A DNA stretch of 64,000 nt from Clostridium aminobutyricum (GTDB lineage Bacteria; Bacillota; Clostridia; Peptostreptococcales; Anaerovoracaceae): NCBI RefSeq assembly GCF_017255415.1, contig NZ_JAFJZZ010000001.1, positions 992,001-1,056,000 on the forward strand. The letters are read 5' to 3'. This document shows positions 43,803-51,842 of this stretch, in pieces (within the stretch, counting starts at the first letter, position 1; every line of letters begins with the position of its first letter). Below the pieces are notes generated by a model. That model was not told the origin of the DNA. It did no database searches and saw nothing but the letters and a program-made list of their open reading frames with translations. Both the position numbers and the translations under genes were made by a program.

Positions 43803-45242
43803 TTATTCCTTCTCTGTATTAATCATGCTTTTTGTAATTCTCTGATATAAATCCACCAGTGTTGCTTCTTTTGAAGATTCTTCTGCTATCAGAGGATATC
43901 TGCCTATTTCTTTTTTGTTTTGATAAGCAACAATTTCTCCTAACTTAGCGCCCTTCTTTATTGGGGCTTTTATCTTGTTATCTTGTTCTACTTCAAAGGT
44001 AACGGAATCTTTTTCACCTTTCTTTACTAAAATGGAAATATCGCTGCCGGCTACAGCATTAATATAGTTCGGCTGACCTTTTTGAATCTCAACCAATCCA
44101 TGCGGCTCCCCTTTTTCCGCTAATTTTACCGTCTCATACGTAGCAAATCCATAGTCCAAAAGCTTTGCAGCTTCAGCAAATCGAATCTTTGAAGACGGAC
44201 AACCCAGAACAACGGCTATAAGAGTCATATCGTCTCTCGTTGCAGAACCGGACAAACAATAACCTGCCTCTTGAGTAAATCCTGTTTTTATTCCATTGGC
44301 ACCGGAATATTGCTTGATTAGTCTATTTGTATTAGTCAATCCAAATTCCTTCTGTTTACCCGGTAATCCCACGGTCAGCGTATCCTGCCAATTGGTAAAC
44401 CATTCATGTGTTTTCTTATGTTTAATCAGTTCACTTGACATAATAGCTATATCATGTGCGCTTGTATAGTGGTCTGCGACAGGCAATCCGTTGGTATTAA
44501 CAAAATGCGTATTTTCCATACCAAGCTCTCTTGCTCTTGCATTCATATTCTCAACGAAAATTTCTACACTGCCGGACAAATACTCTGCCACTGCAACACA
44601 GGCATCATTTGCGGAAACCATGGAGATCCCTTCCATCAATTCTTCTAAAGAATGCTGCTCACCCGGTTCCATATACATTTGAGAACCTCCCATGGATGCT
44701 GCACGTTCAGAGATTGTGATCATGTCGGAGCAAGAGACCCTACCTTGATCGATAGCCTCCATAGCCAGAAGCATGGTCATAACTTTTGTAACAGAAGCAG
44801 GCGGCAAAGGATCATCTCCGTTTTGCGAAAATAGAATCGTACCGCTGTCAGCATCCATGAGAACAGCGGATTTTGCGTCCACAGTCATTCCGCTTGGATT
44901 AATATCGCCGCTTTTCGATGCTGCATTATTGCTATTATCTTGATTCTGCGAAGGTTGTTCCGTCTTCGCAGTCGTCACACTTTCACTTGCTGCCTTGTCT
45001 CTCACGCTATCAACAGCAGCCATGGCCGGTGTTTCGGATAAATTGATCGAACGCTCCTCCGGGATGAAAGAGCTAATACCCATAAATCCGCCTCCTACCA
45101 CCAAAACTGCCACCATCGCTATCGATAGAAATCTTACGATAGGAAGCTTATATTGACTTTTCGCCACAATGGCTGTTTTTTTCCATCTGGTTAGTCTTTT
45201 TTTTATTTTATTCTTATTACCACTTCTATTAAAAATACTCAT
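43803..45242 (-). CDS. D-alanyl-D-alanine carboxypeptidase, DacF/PBP5 family
   Basis: 479 residues. An N-terminal helix (about 36-57) anchors it outside; a Ser/Gln/Asn-rich linker follows. The penicillin-binding motifs are SVTK (Ser150-Lys153), SAN (210-212) and KTG (319-321), with a C-terminal PBP5_C beta domain. It trims the last D-Ala from peptidoglycan stem peptides. The 30-residue basic cytoplasmic head and the long linker make it bigger than common DacF proteins. Confidence 0.9.
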   Translation of the reverse strand: MSIFNRSGNKNKIKKRLTRWKKTAIVAKSQYKLPIVRFLSIAMVAVLVVGGGFMGISSFIPEERSINLSETPAMAAVDSVRDKAASESVTTAKTEQPSQNQDNSNNAASKSGDINPSGMTVDAKSAVLMDADSGTILFSQNGDDPLPPASVTKVMTMLLAMEAIDQGRVSCSDMITISERAASMGGSQMYMEPGEQHSLEELMEGISMVSANDACVAVAEYLSGSVEIFVENMNARARELGMENTHFVNTNGLPVADHYTSAHDIAIMSSELIKHKKTHEWFTNWQDTLTVGLPGKQKEFGLTNTNRLIKQYSGANGIKTGFTQEAGYCLSGSATRDDMTLIAVVLGCPSSKIRFAEAAKLLDYGFATYETVKLAEKGEPHGLVEIQKGQPNYINAVAGSDISILVKKGEKDSVTFEVEQDNKIKAPIKKGAKLGEIVAYQNKKEIGRYPLIAEESSKEATLVDLYQRITKSMINTEKE

Positions 45243-45340
45243 AATTCCCCTCCCCGTCCCTCAGCTGCTGCTTTAGCTAAGCAGCTACAGGTATGCTATT
45301 ATTATGATATTTTTAATGGTGGGTTAATATTCACACAATC

Positions 45341-45892
45341 TTAGCCAAGCGCAGAAAAATAGTGATAATATAAATACAAAAATTGCGCTTCAATGACACT
45401 ATGATGAACTTCCGTGTTTTCCACCATGATATGAATATCCGGTACATAATCGAAAAGCTCATCTCCATGCAACGTTTTAAATTCATGATAAAGCAGGCAG
45501 TCATCAATTTCTTTTACCAATTTTTCTTCCGCCGGCGTCAGCGCAGGAAGCTTCAACGCCTTTAAAATGGTGTTTTGCAAATTTTTTTCATAAACCACAT
45601 AATCGGAAAGCTGTCTCTTTAAAGGACTAATTACATCTCCAATATAGGCTTCCGATGCGTCATGCATCAGACAAGCCAATTGAACTTCCTTCGAATAACC
45701 CCTAGCCTCTGCCTCTTTTGCACAATTGATACTATGTTGTGCGATGGAATAAAAGAGGTTAAAATGTCCGTTCGCTCTGCAAATCAATGACAGGGCATGA
45801 GCAATATCCTCTATAAAAATGTCTCCTATTTTCGCTTTCGTAGGGTTAAACCGTTTACCGCTAATGGTTGAAAGATTATGTTTATCTATCAT
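45341..45892 (-). CDS. HD-domain phosphohydrolase, YfbR-like
   Basis: 183 residues from the ATG at 45892. IEDIAHALSLICRANGHFNLFYSIAQHS and CLMHDASEAYIGD give the metal-binding His and HD residues of the HD hydrolase fold; the family includes YfbR-like 5'-deoxynucleotidases and phage HD proteins. Likely a nucleotide phosphohydrolase, exact substrate unknown. GGAG lies about 13 bases before the ATG, a little far; a TTG nine codons upstream is less likely. The leader has a mutually exclusive terminator and antiterminator. Confidence 0.75.
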   Translation of the reverse strand: MIDKHNLSTISGKRFNPTKAKIGDIFIEDIAHALSLICRANGHFNLFYSIAQHSINCAKEAEARGYSKEVQLACLMHDASEAYIGDVISPLKRQLSDYVVYEKNLQNTILKALKLPALTPAEEKLVKEIDDCLLYHEFKTLHGDELFDYVPDIHIMVENTEVHHSVIEAQFLYLYYHYFSALG

Positions 45893-45921
45893 TATTGATT
45901 CGTTTCTCCTTATTTTCAAAT

Positions 45922-46071
45922 AAAAAAAGTGGAAATGACGGAATCAAAGATTCCTATTTCCACATGTCGCCTCAAGGGCGACAACGGTTAAGGTGCTTTC
46001 TTTGATATTCCGTCAATATCGCTGAAGCGATATTTCCTACATAATAAAAAAGTCCTCTTCGAGGAATCTTT
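45922..46071 (-). promoter_or_regulatory. Attenuator-type leader of the HD hydrolase gene
   Basis: Read on the minus strand. Hairpin 1 with a T-run at 46046-46071; hairpin 2 AATATCGC(TTCA)GCGATATT at 46015-46034; hairpin 3 TGTCGCC/GGCGACA at 45965-45983; terminator GTGGAAAT...GGAATC/GATTCC...ATTTCCAC at 45929-45963 followed by TTTTTTT. The segment at 45999-46014 (GACGGAATATCAAAGA) can pair over 14 bp with TCTTTGATTCCGTC (45937-45950), which would break the terminator. GATATT of hairpin 2 can also pair with AATATC of that segment. This chain of rival pairings is what riboswitches and attenuators use. Confidence 0.65.
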
Positions 46072-46102
46072 ACCTTCAAAATGTTTCTTAATCCATTTGC
46101 CT

Positions 46103-46111
46103 ATTATAGCA
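46103..46111 (-). promoter_or_regulatory. Extended -10 promoter of the HD hydrolase leader
   Basis: TGCTATAAT on the minus strand is a consensus extended -10 (46103-46108 for TATAAT). The -35 region is poor. It lies between the liv terminator and the leader's first hairpin. Confidence 0.6.
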
Positions 46112-46164
46112 CTTTTTGCTTGTTCCTGCTATGAAGATTTTCGTTTGACCAGCTTTACCTTTTA

Positions 46165-46198
46165 AAAAAAGAAGCGGAAGTTAAACCGCTTCTTTTTT
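46165..46198. terminator. Terminator of the liv operon, symmetric
   Basis: Stem of 13 bp (AAAAAAGAAGCGG with CCGCTTCTTTTTT) and an 8-base loop, with T-runs on both strands, 30 bases after the CBS-ACT gene. Confidence 0.85.
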
Positions 46199-46226
46199 AT
46201 AGTTTAGAAAATCATCAACAATAGAT

Positions 46227-46871
46227 TTATCCCTGATTTTTCAGAATATGTTCCACCGTATATCCGCGCTCATTTAGTTGTTTTTCAATCTGATCGGTGT
46301 TAATTGTATTCGTACGAATGACTACATCACTCTTTCCATTGGAGCCTCTATACACTGCAATACGAGTAATATTGGAGTCAAAAGATCGGAAGATTTCAGC
46401 AATATCTGCAAGGGCACCTGGTGCATCTGCAGCTTGAATGGTAATTCTGCTTCCTACTTCTTTAAATCCTAGCAGGTCAATAAAAGAATCAAAAATATCG
46501 CTCTCGGTGATAATACCGACAATCCGATTATCTTTAACCACTGCCAATGAACTGATCCTGTTTTCACGCATGAGTACAGCGGCCTCTTCTAAGAGGGCAT
46601 CCGGAGATACGGTGATTGCATTTTTCGTCATGGCATCCTTTACCAGCGTTTTAGATAACAAGTAATTTAGTTCATAAATGCTTAAAGTAGTGGCTTTTGT
46701 CGGCGACACTTTCTGAATATCGCTGTGAGTGAGCATCCCAACAACTTTCTCCCCGTCAACAACTGGGACTCTTTTTAGGTTCTTTTCACGCATCAGTTCA
46801 ATGACTTCCGTAATCGGTGCATTATACGCGATGGTGTATGGATTTGCGGTCATTTTGCTTTTTACATACAT
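46227..46871 (-). CDS. CBS-pair and ACT domain protein, AcuB-like
   Basis: 214 residues: two CBS domains (about 7-60 and 75-130; VPVVDGEKVVGMLTHSDI and SSLAVVKDNRIVGIITESDI) and a C-terminal ACT domain (VGSRITIQAADAPGALADIAEIF). CBS pairs usually bind adenine nucleotides and ACT domains amino acids. It starts one base after livF ends, so it is the last gene of the branched-chain amino acid transporter operon and may sense its substrate; that is inference. GGAGGGG precedes the ATG. Confidence 0.85.
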   Translation of the reverse strand: MYVKSKMTANPYTIAYNAPITEVIELMREKNLKRVPVVDGEKVVGMLTHSDIQKVSPTKATTLSIYELNYLLSKTLVKDAMTKNAITVSPDALLEEAAVLMRENRISSLAVVKDNRIVGIITESDIFDSFIDLLGFKEVGSRITIQAADAPGALADIAEIFRSFDSNITRIAVYRGSNGKSDVVIRTNTINTDQIEKQLNERGYTVEHILKNQG

Positions 46872-46872
46872 A

Positions 46873-47580
46873 CTATTCCCCTCCTAAATAAGCTTTTTGA
46901 ATTTCATTGCTCTTAGCCAGCTCTTCACCGGTTCCGCTTAATACAATAGAACCGGTTTCGACAACATAGGCTCTATGGGCAATAGACAGTGCCATACTGG
47001 CATTCTGCTCTACAAGCAAAACCGTAGTTCCTGTACTATTGATATCTTTTATAATTTCAAAAATTTCTCGAACTAATAGTGGGGCAAGACCCATAGAAGG
47101 TTCATCCAGTAAAAGAATTCTCGGTCTTGACATCAATGCTCGACCCATTGCAAGCATCTGCTGTTCTCCTCCGGAGAGGGTTCCAGCCATCTGTTTTTTA
47201 CGTTTCCCTAAAATAGGAAAACGTTTATAGATGTTTTCAATATCTTTTTTTATCTCCGCTTTATCATTTCTTAAAAAAGCGCCTAATTCTAAATTTTCCA
47301 GTACACTCATTTGAGGGAAAATTCTTCTGCCCTCCGGTACTTGAGAAATACCCATTACTACCCTTTCAGGCGCAGTGAGTTTGGTGATATCTTTTCCTTC
47401 CAGCAGAATTTCCCCGCTGGTTGCTTTATTTAAACCTGAAATCGTACGCAATGTAGTTGTTTTTCCGGCGCCGTTTGCACCGATAAGTGTAACAATTTCG
47501 CCAGCGTTTACCGTTAATGAAACATCCTTCAGGGCATGTATTACGCCATAATGTACATTAAGATTTTTTATCTCAAGCAT
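46873..47580 (-). CDS. livF: Branched-chain amino acid ABC transporter ATPase LivF
   Basis: 235 residues: Walker A GANGAGKTTT, signature LSGGEQQMLAMGRAL, Walker B ILLLDEPSMGLAP. The short LivF form, partner of LivG. Overlaps livG by eight bases. Confidence 0.93.
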   Translation of the reverse strand: MLEIKNLNVHYGVIHALKDVSLTVNAGEIVTLIGANGAGKTTTLRTISGLNKATSGEILLEGKDITKLTAPERVVMGISQVPEGRRIFPQMSVLENLELGAFLRNDKAEIKKDIENIYKRFPILGKRKKQMAGTLSGGEQQMLAMGRALMSRPRILLLDEPSMGLAPLLVREIFEIIKDINSTGTTVLLVEQNASMALSIAHRAYVVETGSIVLSGTGEELAKSNEIQKAYLGGE

Positions 47581-48358
47581 TGTTTACATCCTCCCCTAAG
47601 TACGCCTCAATAACTTTTTTATTGGCTCTGATTTCTTCCGGTCTTCCGGAAGCAATCATCATACCGTAATCCAATACATAAATGCGTTCACAGATTTTCA
47701 TAACCAAGGACATATCATGCTCAATCAAAAGAATAGCGATATTAAATTCCTTACGAATCCATTCGATGGTTTGCGTCAGTGCAGCGGTTTCATTCGGGTT
47801 CATACCGGCTGCCGGTTCATCGAGCAGCAGCAAAGATGGCTTTGTAGCCAACGCTCTCACAATTTCTAAGTGGCGCTGCTCTCCATAAGGTAAATTTTTA
47901 GCCAGTTCATTTTTTTTATGCGATAAATGAAAAATATCCAGTAATTTTTCTGCTTCCACAACGATTTCATCCTCTTCGCTATGAAATTTATCCAAATGCA
48001 AGAACGCAGAAGCAAGTCCATATTTCACATTTTGGTGCATGGCAATACGGACATTATCTAATACGGTTAAATCTTTAAATAATCGAATGTTTTGGAACGT
48101 TCTGGCAAAACCTGCTTTTGTTACATTGTATGCCTTTAGTCCTCCGATTTCTTTAATTTGTCCGTCAATATCTGCTTTGATTGTTCCTGATGTCGGTACA
48201 TACACTCCGGTTAGAAGATTGAATAAGGTGGTTTTTCCTGCTCCATTCGGGCCGATAAGTCCTACCAATTCTCCTTTTTCGATATGCATACTTACATTGG
48301 ATACCGCTGTAAGACCGCCAAAGGACTTTGTTAATTTGTCAACTGTAAGTAATGACAT
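47573..48358 (-). CDS. livG: Branched-chain amino acid ABC transporter ATPase LivG
   Basis: 261 residues: Walker A GPNGAGKTTLFN, signature region LPYGEQRHLEIVRAL (LSGGQ replaced by LPYGEQ as usual in LivG), Walker B LLLLDEPAAGMNP and the C-terminal BCA_ABC_TP tail IEAYLGED. Confidence 0.93.
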   Translation of the reverse strand: MSLLTVDKLTKSFGGLTAVSNVSMHIEKGELVGLIGPNGAGKTTLFNLLTGVYVPTSGTIKADIDGQIKEIGGLKAYNVTKAGFARTFQNIRLFKDLTVLDNVRIAMHQNVKYGLASAFLHLDKFHSEEDEIVVEAEKLLDIFHLSHKKNELAKNLPYGEQRHLEIVRALATKPSLLLLDEPAAGMNPNETAALTQTIEWIRKEFNIAILLIEHDMSLVMKICERIYVLDYGMMIASGRPEEIRANKKVIEAYLGEDVNNA

Positions 48359-48372
48359 TATTGGCTCCTCCT

Positions 48373-49320
48373 TTACCCTATTTTATTTTTTTTGCCGAAT
48401 TTGAAAAGATCATTGATCTCTTTTGTCCCCATGATACCTTGTGGTCTAAAGATCATAATCAAAACCAAAAGCAATGCATAAACAATCATACGTACCGCAG
48501 TAAATGACTGTAAGAAAGTCGTTAAAACAGCAAGTGCTATGGCGGCAATCACCGAACCGGTAATGCTTCCCATGCCTCCTAATACAACGATTACTAAGAT
48601 GTCAATCGACTTCAGGAAACCAAATAGGTCGGGCTTTAAGAAATAGAAGTAAGAGGAATAAAGGGCACCTGCCACTCCTGCAAAAAAAGCACCGATAGCA
48701 AAAGCCATAACCTTATATTTTGTTGTGTTGATACCCATCGATTCTGCGGCAATTTCGTCTTCTCGAATGGAAATGCATGCACGTCCATGAGAGGATTTAA
48801 TAAAGTTATTGATTAATACAATCGTCACAACCATAAAGAAGTATAACCATAGCCAGTTTGTAAATCTCGGAATACCATTTAATCCGGCTGCTCCATTGGT
48901 AATGTCTAAATTTAGGAAAACAACACGAATGATTTCAGCCATGCCCAATGTAGCAATAGCCAAGTAGTCTCCTTTTAATCGAAGCGTTGGAATGCCGATT
49001 AAAATACCGACAATAGCAGCTGCTACAGCACCTGCCAGTACGCCAAGCAAAAATCCTGCAGTTGAATTCATCTGCATATTGATGATGGCACAAACATAGG
49101 CACCAATGGACATAAATCCTGCATGCCCTAGCGAAAATTGCCCGGTAAAACCGGTTACTAGGTTTAAACTTACGGCTAAAATGATATTAATACAAATTAA
49201 TGCAATCGTAATTTCATAAAAACTGTTTAAAATACCTACGGACAGCAAGCCCTGTACAATAGCAAAGGTCAATAAAATCGCACCTAGAATGAGTAGATTC
49301 TTTTTTGTTAATGATCTCAT
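48373..49320 (-). CDS. livM: Branched-chain amino acid ABC transporter permease LivM
   Basis: 315 residues, about nine membrane helices, with the family turn LSLGHAGFMSIGAY-like (FSLGHAGFMSIGAYV) and the cytoplasmic contact SSHGRACISIREDEIAAESMGIN. GAAGGTG lies before the ATG; three bases after livH. Confidence 0.92.
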   Translation of the reverse strand: MRSLTKKNLLILGAILLTFAIVQGLLSVGILNSFYEITIALICINIILAVSLNLVTGFTGQFSLGHAGFMSIGAYVCAIINMQMNSTAGFLLGVLAGAVAAAIVGILIGIPTLRLKGDYLAIATLGMAEIIRVVFLNLDITNGAAGLNGIPRFTNWLWLYFFMVVTIVLINNFIKSSHGRACISIREDEIAAESMGINTTKYKVMAFAIGAFFAGVAGALYSSYFYFLKPDLFGFLKSIDILVIVVLGGMGSITGSVIAAIALAVLTTFLQSFTAVRMIVYALLLVLIMIFRPQGIMGTKEINDLFKFGKKNKIG

Positions 49321-49323
49321 TTA

Positions 49324-50202
49324 TTACACCTTCTCTCTTGTATTTTTGCCAAGAAGCCCTGCTGGTTTTAGAATCAAAATAATAATTAAGAACGCAAATA
49401 CTGCTGCATCTCGATACATTGAATTACCGTAACCAGAAACAAGGGTTTCCATAACGCCAATGGAAAGTCCGCCGATCATTGCACCCGGAATACTTCCAAT
49501 GCCGCCGAATACCGCTGCGACAAAGGCTTTTAATCCCGGCATAATTCCCATAAGAGGGTCGATTGAATTGTAATATATTCCTACTAAAACACCTGCTGCA
49601 CCTGCAAAAGCAGAACCGATTGCAAAGGTAAATGAAATCGTTTTATCTACCTTAATGCCCATTAACTGAGCTGCATCCTGGTCGATGGATACCGCACGCA
49701 TGGCTTTGCCTGTCTTAGTTTTATGTACAATAAATTGAAGTAATATCATTAGAGCAACGGCAGTTAAAACGATATAAATCTGCTGCATGTTGATAATAAC
49801 ACCACCTAAATGGAATTTTTGATCCGACAATAATTTCGGATAGGAACGAACCTCTGCTCCCACGAAGAACATCATTACATATTCCAAAAGTAAGGACACA
49901 CCGATAGCGGTAATAAGTACGGCTATTCTAGAAGAAAGTCGAAGCGGCTTATACGCTATCTTTTCAATCACAACCCCTAAAAATGCACAAGCTAACATGG
50001 ATATAATAAGTGCTGGTAAAAACCCTAGATTCGCATAAGTAGTAGCTGCAAATCCTATATATGCACCTATCATATACACGTCTCCATGCGCAAAGTTGAT
50101 AAGTTTAATAATTCCGTAAACCATTGTATATCCTAAGGCAATCAATGCGTAAATACTGCCTAAAGAAATACCATTTACCATCTGTTGTAAAAATTGATCC
50201 AA
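49324..50202 (-). CDS. livH: Branched-chain amino acid ABC transporter permease LivH
   Basis: About 292 residues, eight or so helices; GISLGSIYALIALGYTMVYG and INFAHGDVYMIGAY are LivH signatures, and KTGKAMRAVSIDQDAAQLMGI is the ATPase contact. The TTG at 50202 follows GGAGG by eight bases and is chosen over an in-frame TTG at 50217, which overlaps that site. Confidence 0.9.
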   Translation of the reverse strand: MDQFLQQMVNGISLGSIYALIALGYTMVYGIIKLINFAHGDVYMIGAYIGFAATTYANLGFLPALIISMLACAFLGVVIEKIAYKPLRLSSRIAVLITAIGVSLLLEYVMMFFVGAEVRSYPKLLSDQKFHLGGVIINMQQIYIVLTAVALMILLQFIVHKTKTGKAMRAVSIDQDAAQLMGIKVDKTISFTFAIGSAFAGAAGVLVGIYYNSIDPLMGIMPGLKAFVAAVFGGIGSIPGAMIGGLSIGVMETLVSGYGNSMYRDAAVFAFLIIILILKPAGLLGKNTREKV

Positions 50203-50242
50203 GGTTTGCACCTCCAAAAAAACTTAATGCACTAAACAACAA

Positions 50243-50274
50243 TTAAGTTAGAGCAGAAAAATACTCTAACTTAA
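50243..50274 (-). other. 11-bp perfect hairpin between livK1 and livH
   Basis: TTAAGTTAGAG pairs with CTCTAACTTAA over a 10-base loop. On the minus strand it is followed by TTGTTGTTTAG, too broken for a strong terminator. Such stems after binding-protein genes often stabilise that part of the mRNA or cause partial termination, giving more binding protein than permease. Confidence 0.55.
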
Positions 50275-50488
50275 CTATTATATCTTATACCAATTAAAAA
50301 ATCAAACAAATATAAATCACAGCGTTGATTTAATTTGAATGGAAAGAAGTGCCTCGCCGTACATGTCCGCCAATAAAAGCTTGTCCATTTCCGACTGGGC
50401 ACTTGATCTAACTACGTTAGAAATTTTTTTGTCATAATCCTCGATACCTATACAGGTTATGAGTTTTGACTAATGTAAACGGTCACGC
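50275..50488 (-). other. Intergenic region with a 51-codon open stretch, perhaps a gene remnant
   Basis: From 50469 to 50317 one minus-strand frame is free of stops and has protein-like composition (for instance MDKLLLADMYGEALLSIQIK at its end), but no start codon with a ribosome binding site. I cannot identify it. It may be a decayed gene. Confidence 0.3.
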
Positions 50489-51670
50489 CTATTTAGGATC
50501 TACCTTAACACTTGTTGACTGAACACCATCTTTTAGTCCGATTACTACGATCGACTTAATTGGGTTATGATCCTTACCCATGCTGAAAGAACCAGTTACA
50601 CCCGCAAAGTTTTCTGTAGAAGCAAGGGCTTCCTTGATTGCTGTAGGGTCCGTTGATCCAGCACGCTGAATAGAATCTGCAATATATTTTCCAAGGTCAT
50701 ATCCAAGTGCGTTGAATGCATTTGGTTCTTCACCGTACTTTTCCTTATACGCTTTAATAAAGTTCTGAACCATTGGATCCTGATCAAGTGAAGAATAATG
50801 GTTGGAGAAGTATACATTGTTTAAAGCGGAAGTTCCTGCAAGTTCAAGAAGAACCGGAGAGTCAAATCCGTCTGCACCTAAGATAGGAGCATCAATGCCA
50901 AGTTCACGAGCCTGTTTGATTACAAGTCCAGCTTCCTGATAGTATCCTGGAAGGAAGATTACGTCAAAATCTTTGCCCTTAATGCTAGTAAGAATGGAGT
51001 TGAAGTCCTTATCCTTTGTTACATAGCCTACCTTAGCAACGATTGTTCCACCGGCAGCTTCAAATGTCTTCACAAAGTTCTTAGCAAGACCTTCGGCATA
51101 GTCACTAGACTTATCCTGAATGATAACAGCCTTCTTTGCCTCTAGATTGTTAGAAGCGAAGTTTGCCATTGTAACTCCCTGGAAAGAGTCATTGAAGCAA
51201 AGACGGAACACATAATCATTTACCGTTCCGTTTTTATCTGTCGTAACGCCTTCATCTGCAGTTGCAGAAGCGGAAATGATAGGAACCTTATTTCCCATTG
51301 CAACCGGAATGGTTGCCATAAAGTTTCCTGATGTTGCAGGTCCAAGACAAGCTACAACACCTTCTTGTGTCATCAGTCTGGTAGCTAAGGAAGTAGCTTC
51401 AGCTGCATCGGACTTATTATCAACCTTTACCGGAACGATTTTCATTCCGTCGATACCACCGGCTGCATTGATTTCATCAAAAGCCATCATAATACCTTTT
51501 GCGGAAGCTTCACCATAGGAAGCTACGCCTCCTGTTAATTCATAGTTAAGACCGATCTTGACTTCCTTCGCATCAGTATCACTGCCTTCCGTAGCTTTGC
51601 TGCCGCAACCAGTGAATAATCCGGCTACTAAGACAAAGACTAGCGATAAAATAAGAGAACATTTTTTCAT
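50489..51670 (-). CDS. livK: Branched-chain amino acid substrate-binding lipoprotein LivK, copy 1
   Basis: 393 residues. Signal peptide with lipobox LFTGC (Cys22) and a Peripla_BP_6 domain (VKIGLNYELTGGVASYGEASAKGIMMAFDEINAAGG; FLPGYYQEAGLVIKQARELG). Nearest to livHMGF and with its own likely promoter, it is probably the main receptor. AAGGTGGTG precedes the ATG. Three paralogues follow upstream in tandem. Confidence 0.9.
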   Translation of the reverse strand: MKKCSLILSLVFVLVAGLFTGCGSKATEGSDTDAKEVKIGLNYELTGGVASYGEASAKGIMMAFDEINAAGGIDGMKIVPVKVDNKSDAAEATSLATRLMTQEGVVACLGPATSGNFMATIPVAMGNKVPIISASATADEGVTTDKNGTVNDYVFRLCFNDSFQGVTMANFASNNLEAKKAVIIQDKSSDYAEGLAKNFVKTFEAAGGTIVAKVGYVTKDKDFNSILTSIKGKDFDVIFLPGYYQEAGLVIKQARELGIDAPILGADGFDSPVLLELAGTSALNNVYFSNHYSSLDQDPMVQNFIKAYKEKYGEEPNAFNALGYDLGKYIADSIQRAGSTDPTAIKEALASTENFAGVTGSFSMGKDHNPIKSIVVIGLKDGVQSTSVKVDPK

Positions 51671-51714
51671 CTTTTGTACACCACCTTGATTTAATTTAAA
51701 ATAACTTAAATACT

Positions 51715-51743
51715 ATATTATGTTTTTTTTAAATAATGTGCAA
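51715..51743 (-). promoter_or_regulatory. Candidate promoter of livK1
   Basis: TTGCAC (51738-51743) and TAATAT (51715-51720) with a 17-base spacer on the minus strand, in a T-rich 170-base gap between livK2 and livK1. Confidence 0.45.
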
Positions 51744-51842
51744 CATTTTTTTTAATTAACCAATGTTTTTTTTATTTTTTTGTATAGTCACACAAAAAAC
51801 ACTCTGGTTCATAAAGATTAATAGTTACTTTCAAATAATTGA

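Noticed and set aside
45243-45340. GCTGCTT/AGCAGC hairpin between dacF and the HD gene
   Set aside because: No U-run follows in the direction of transcription and it overlaps the dacF ribosome binding area; no role can be supported.
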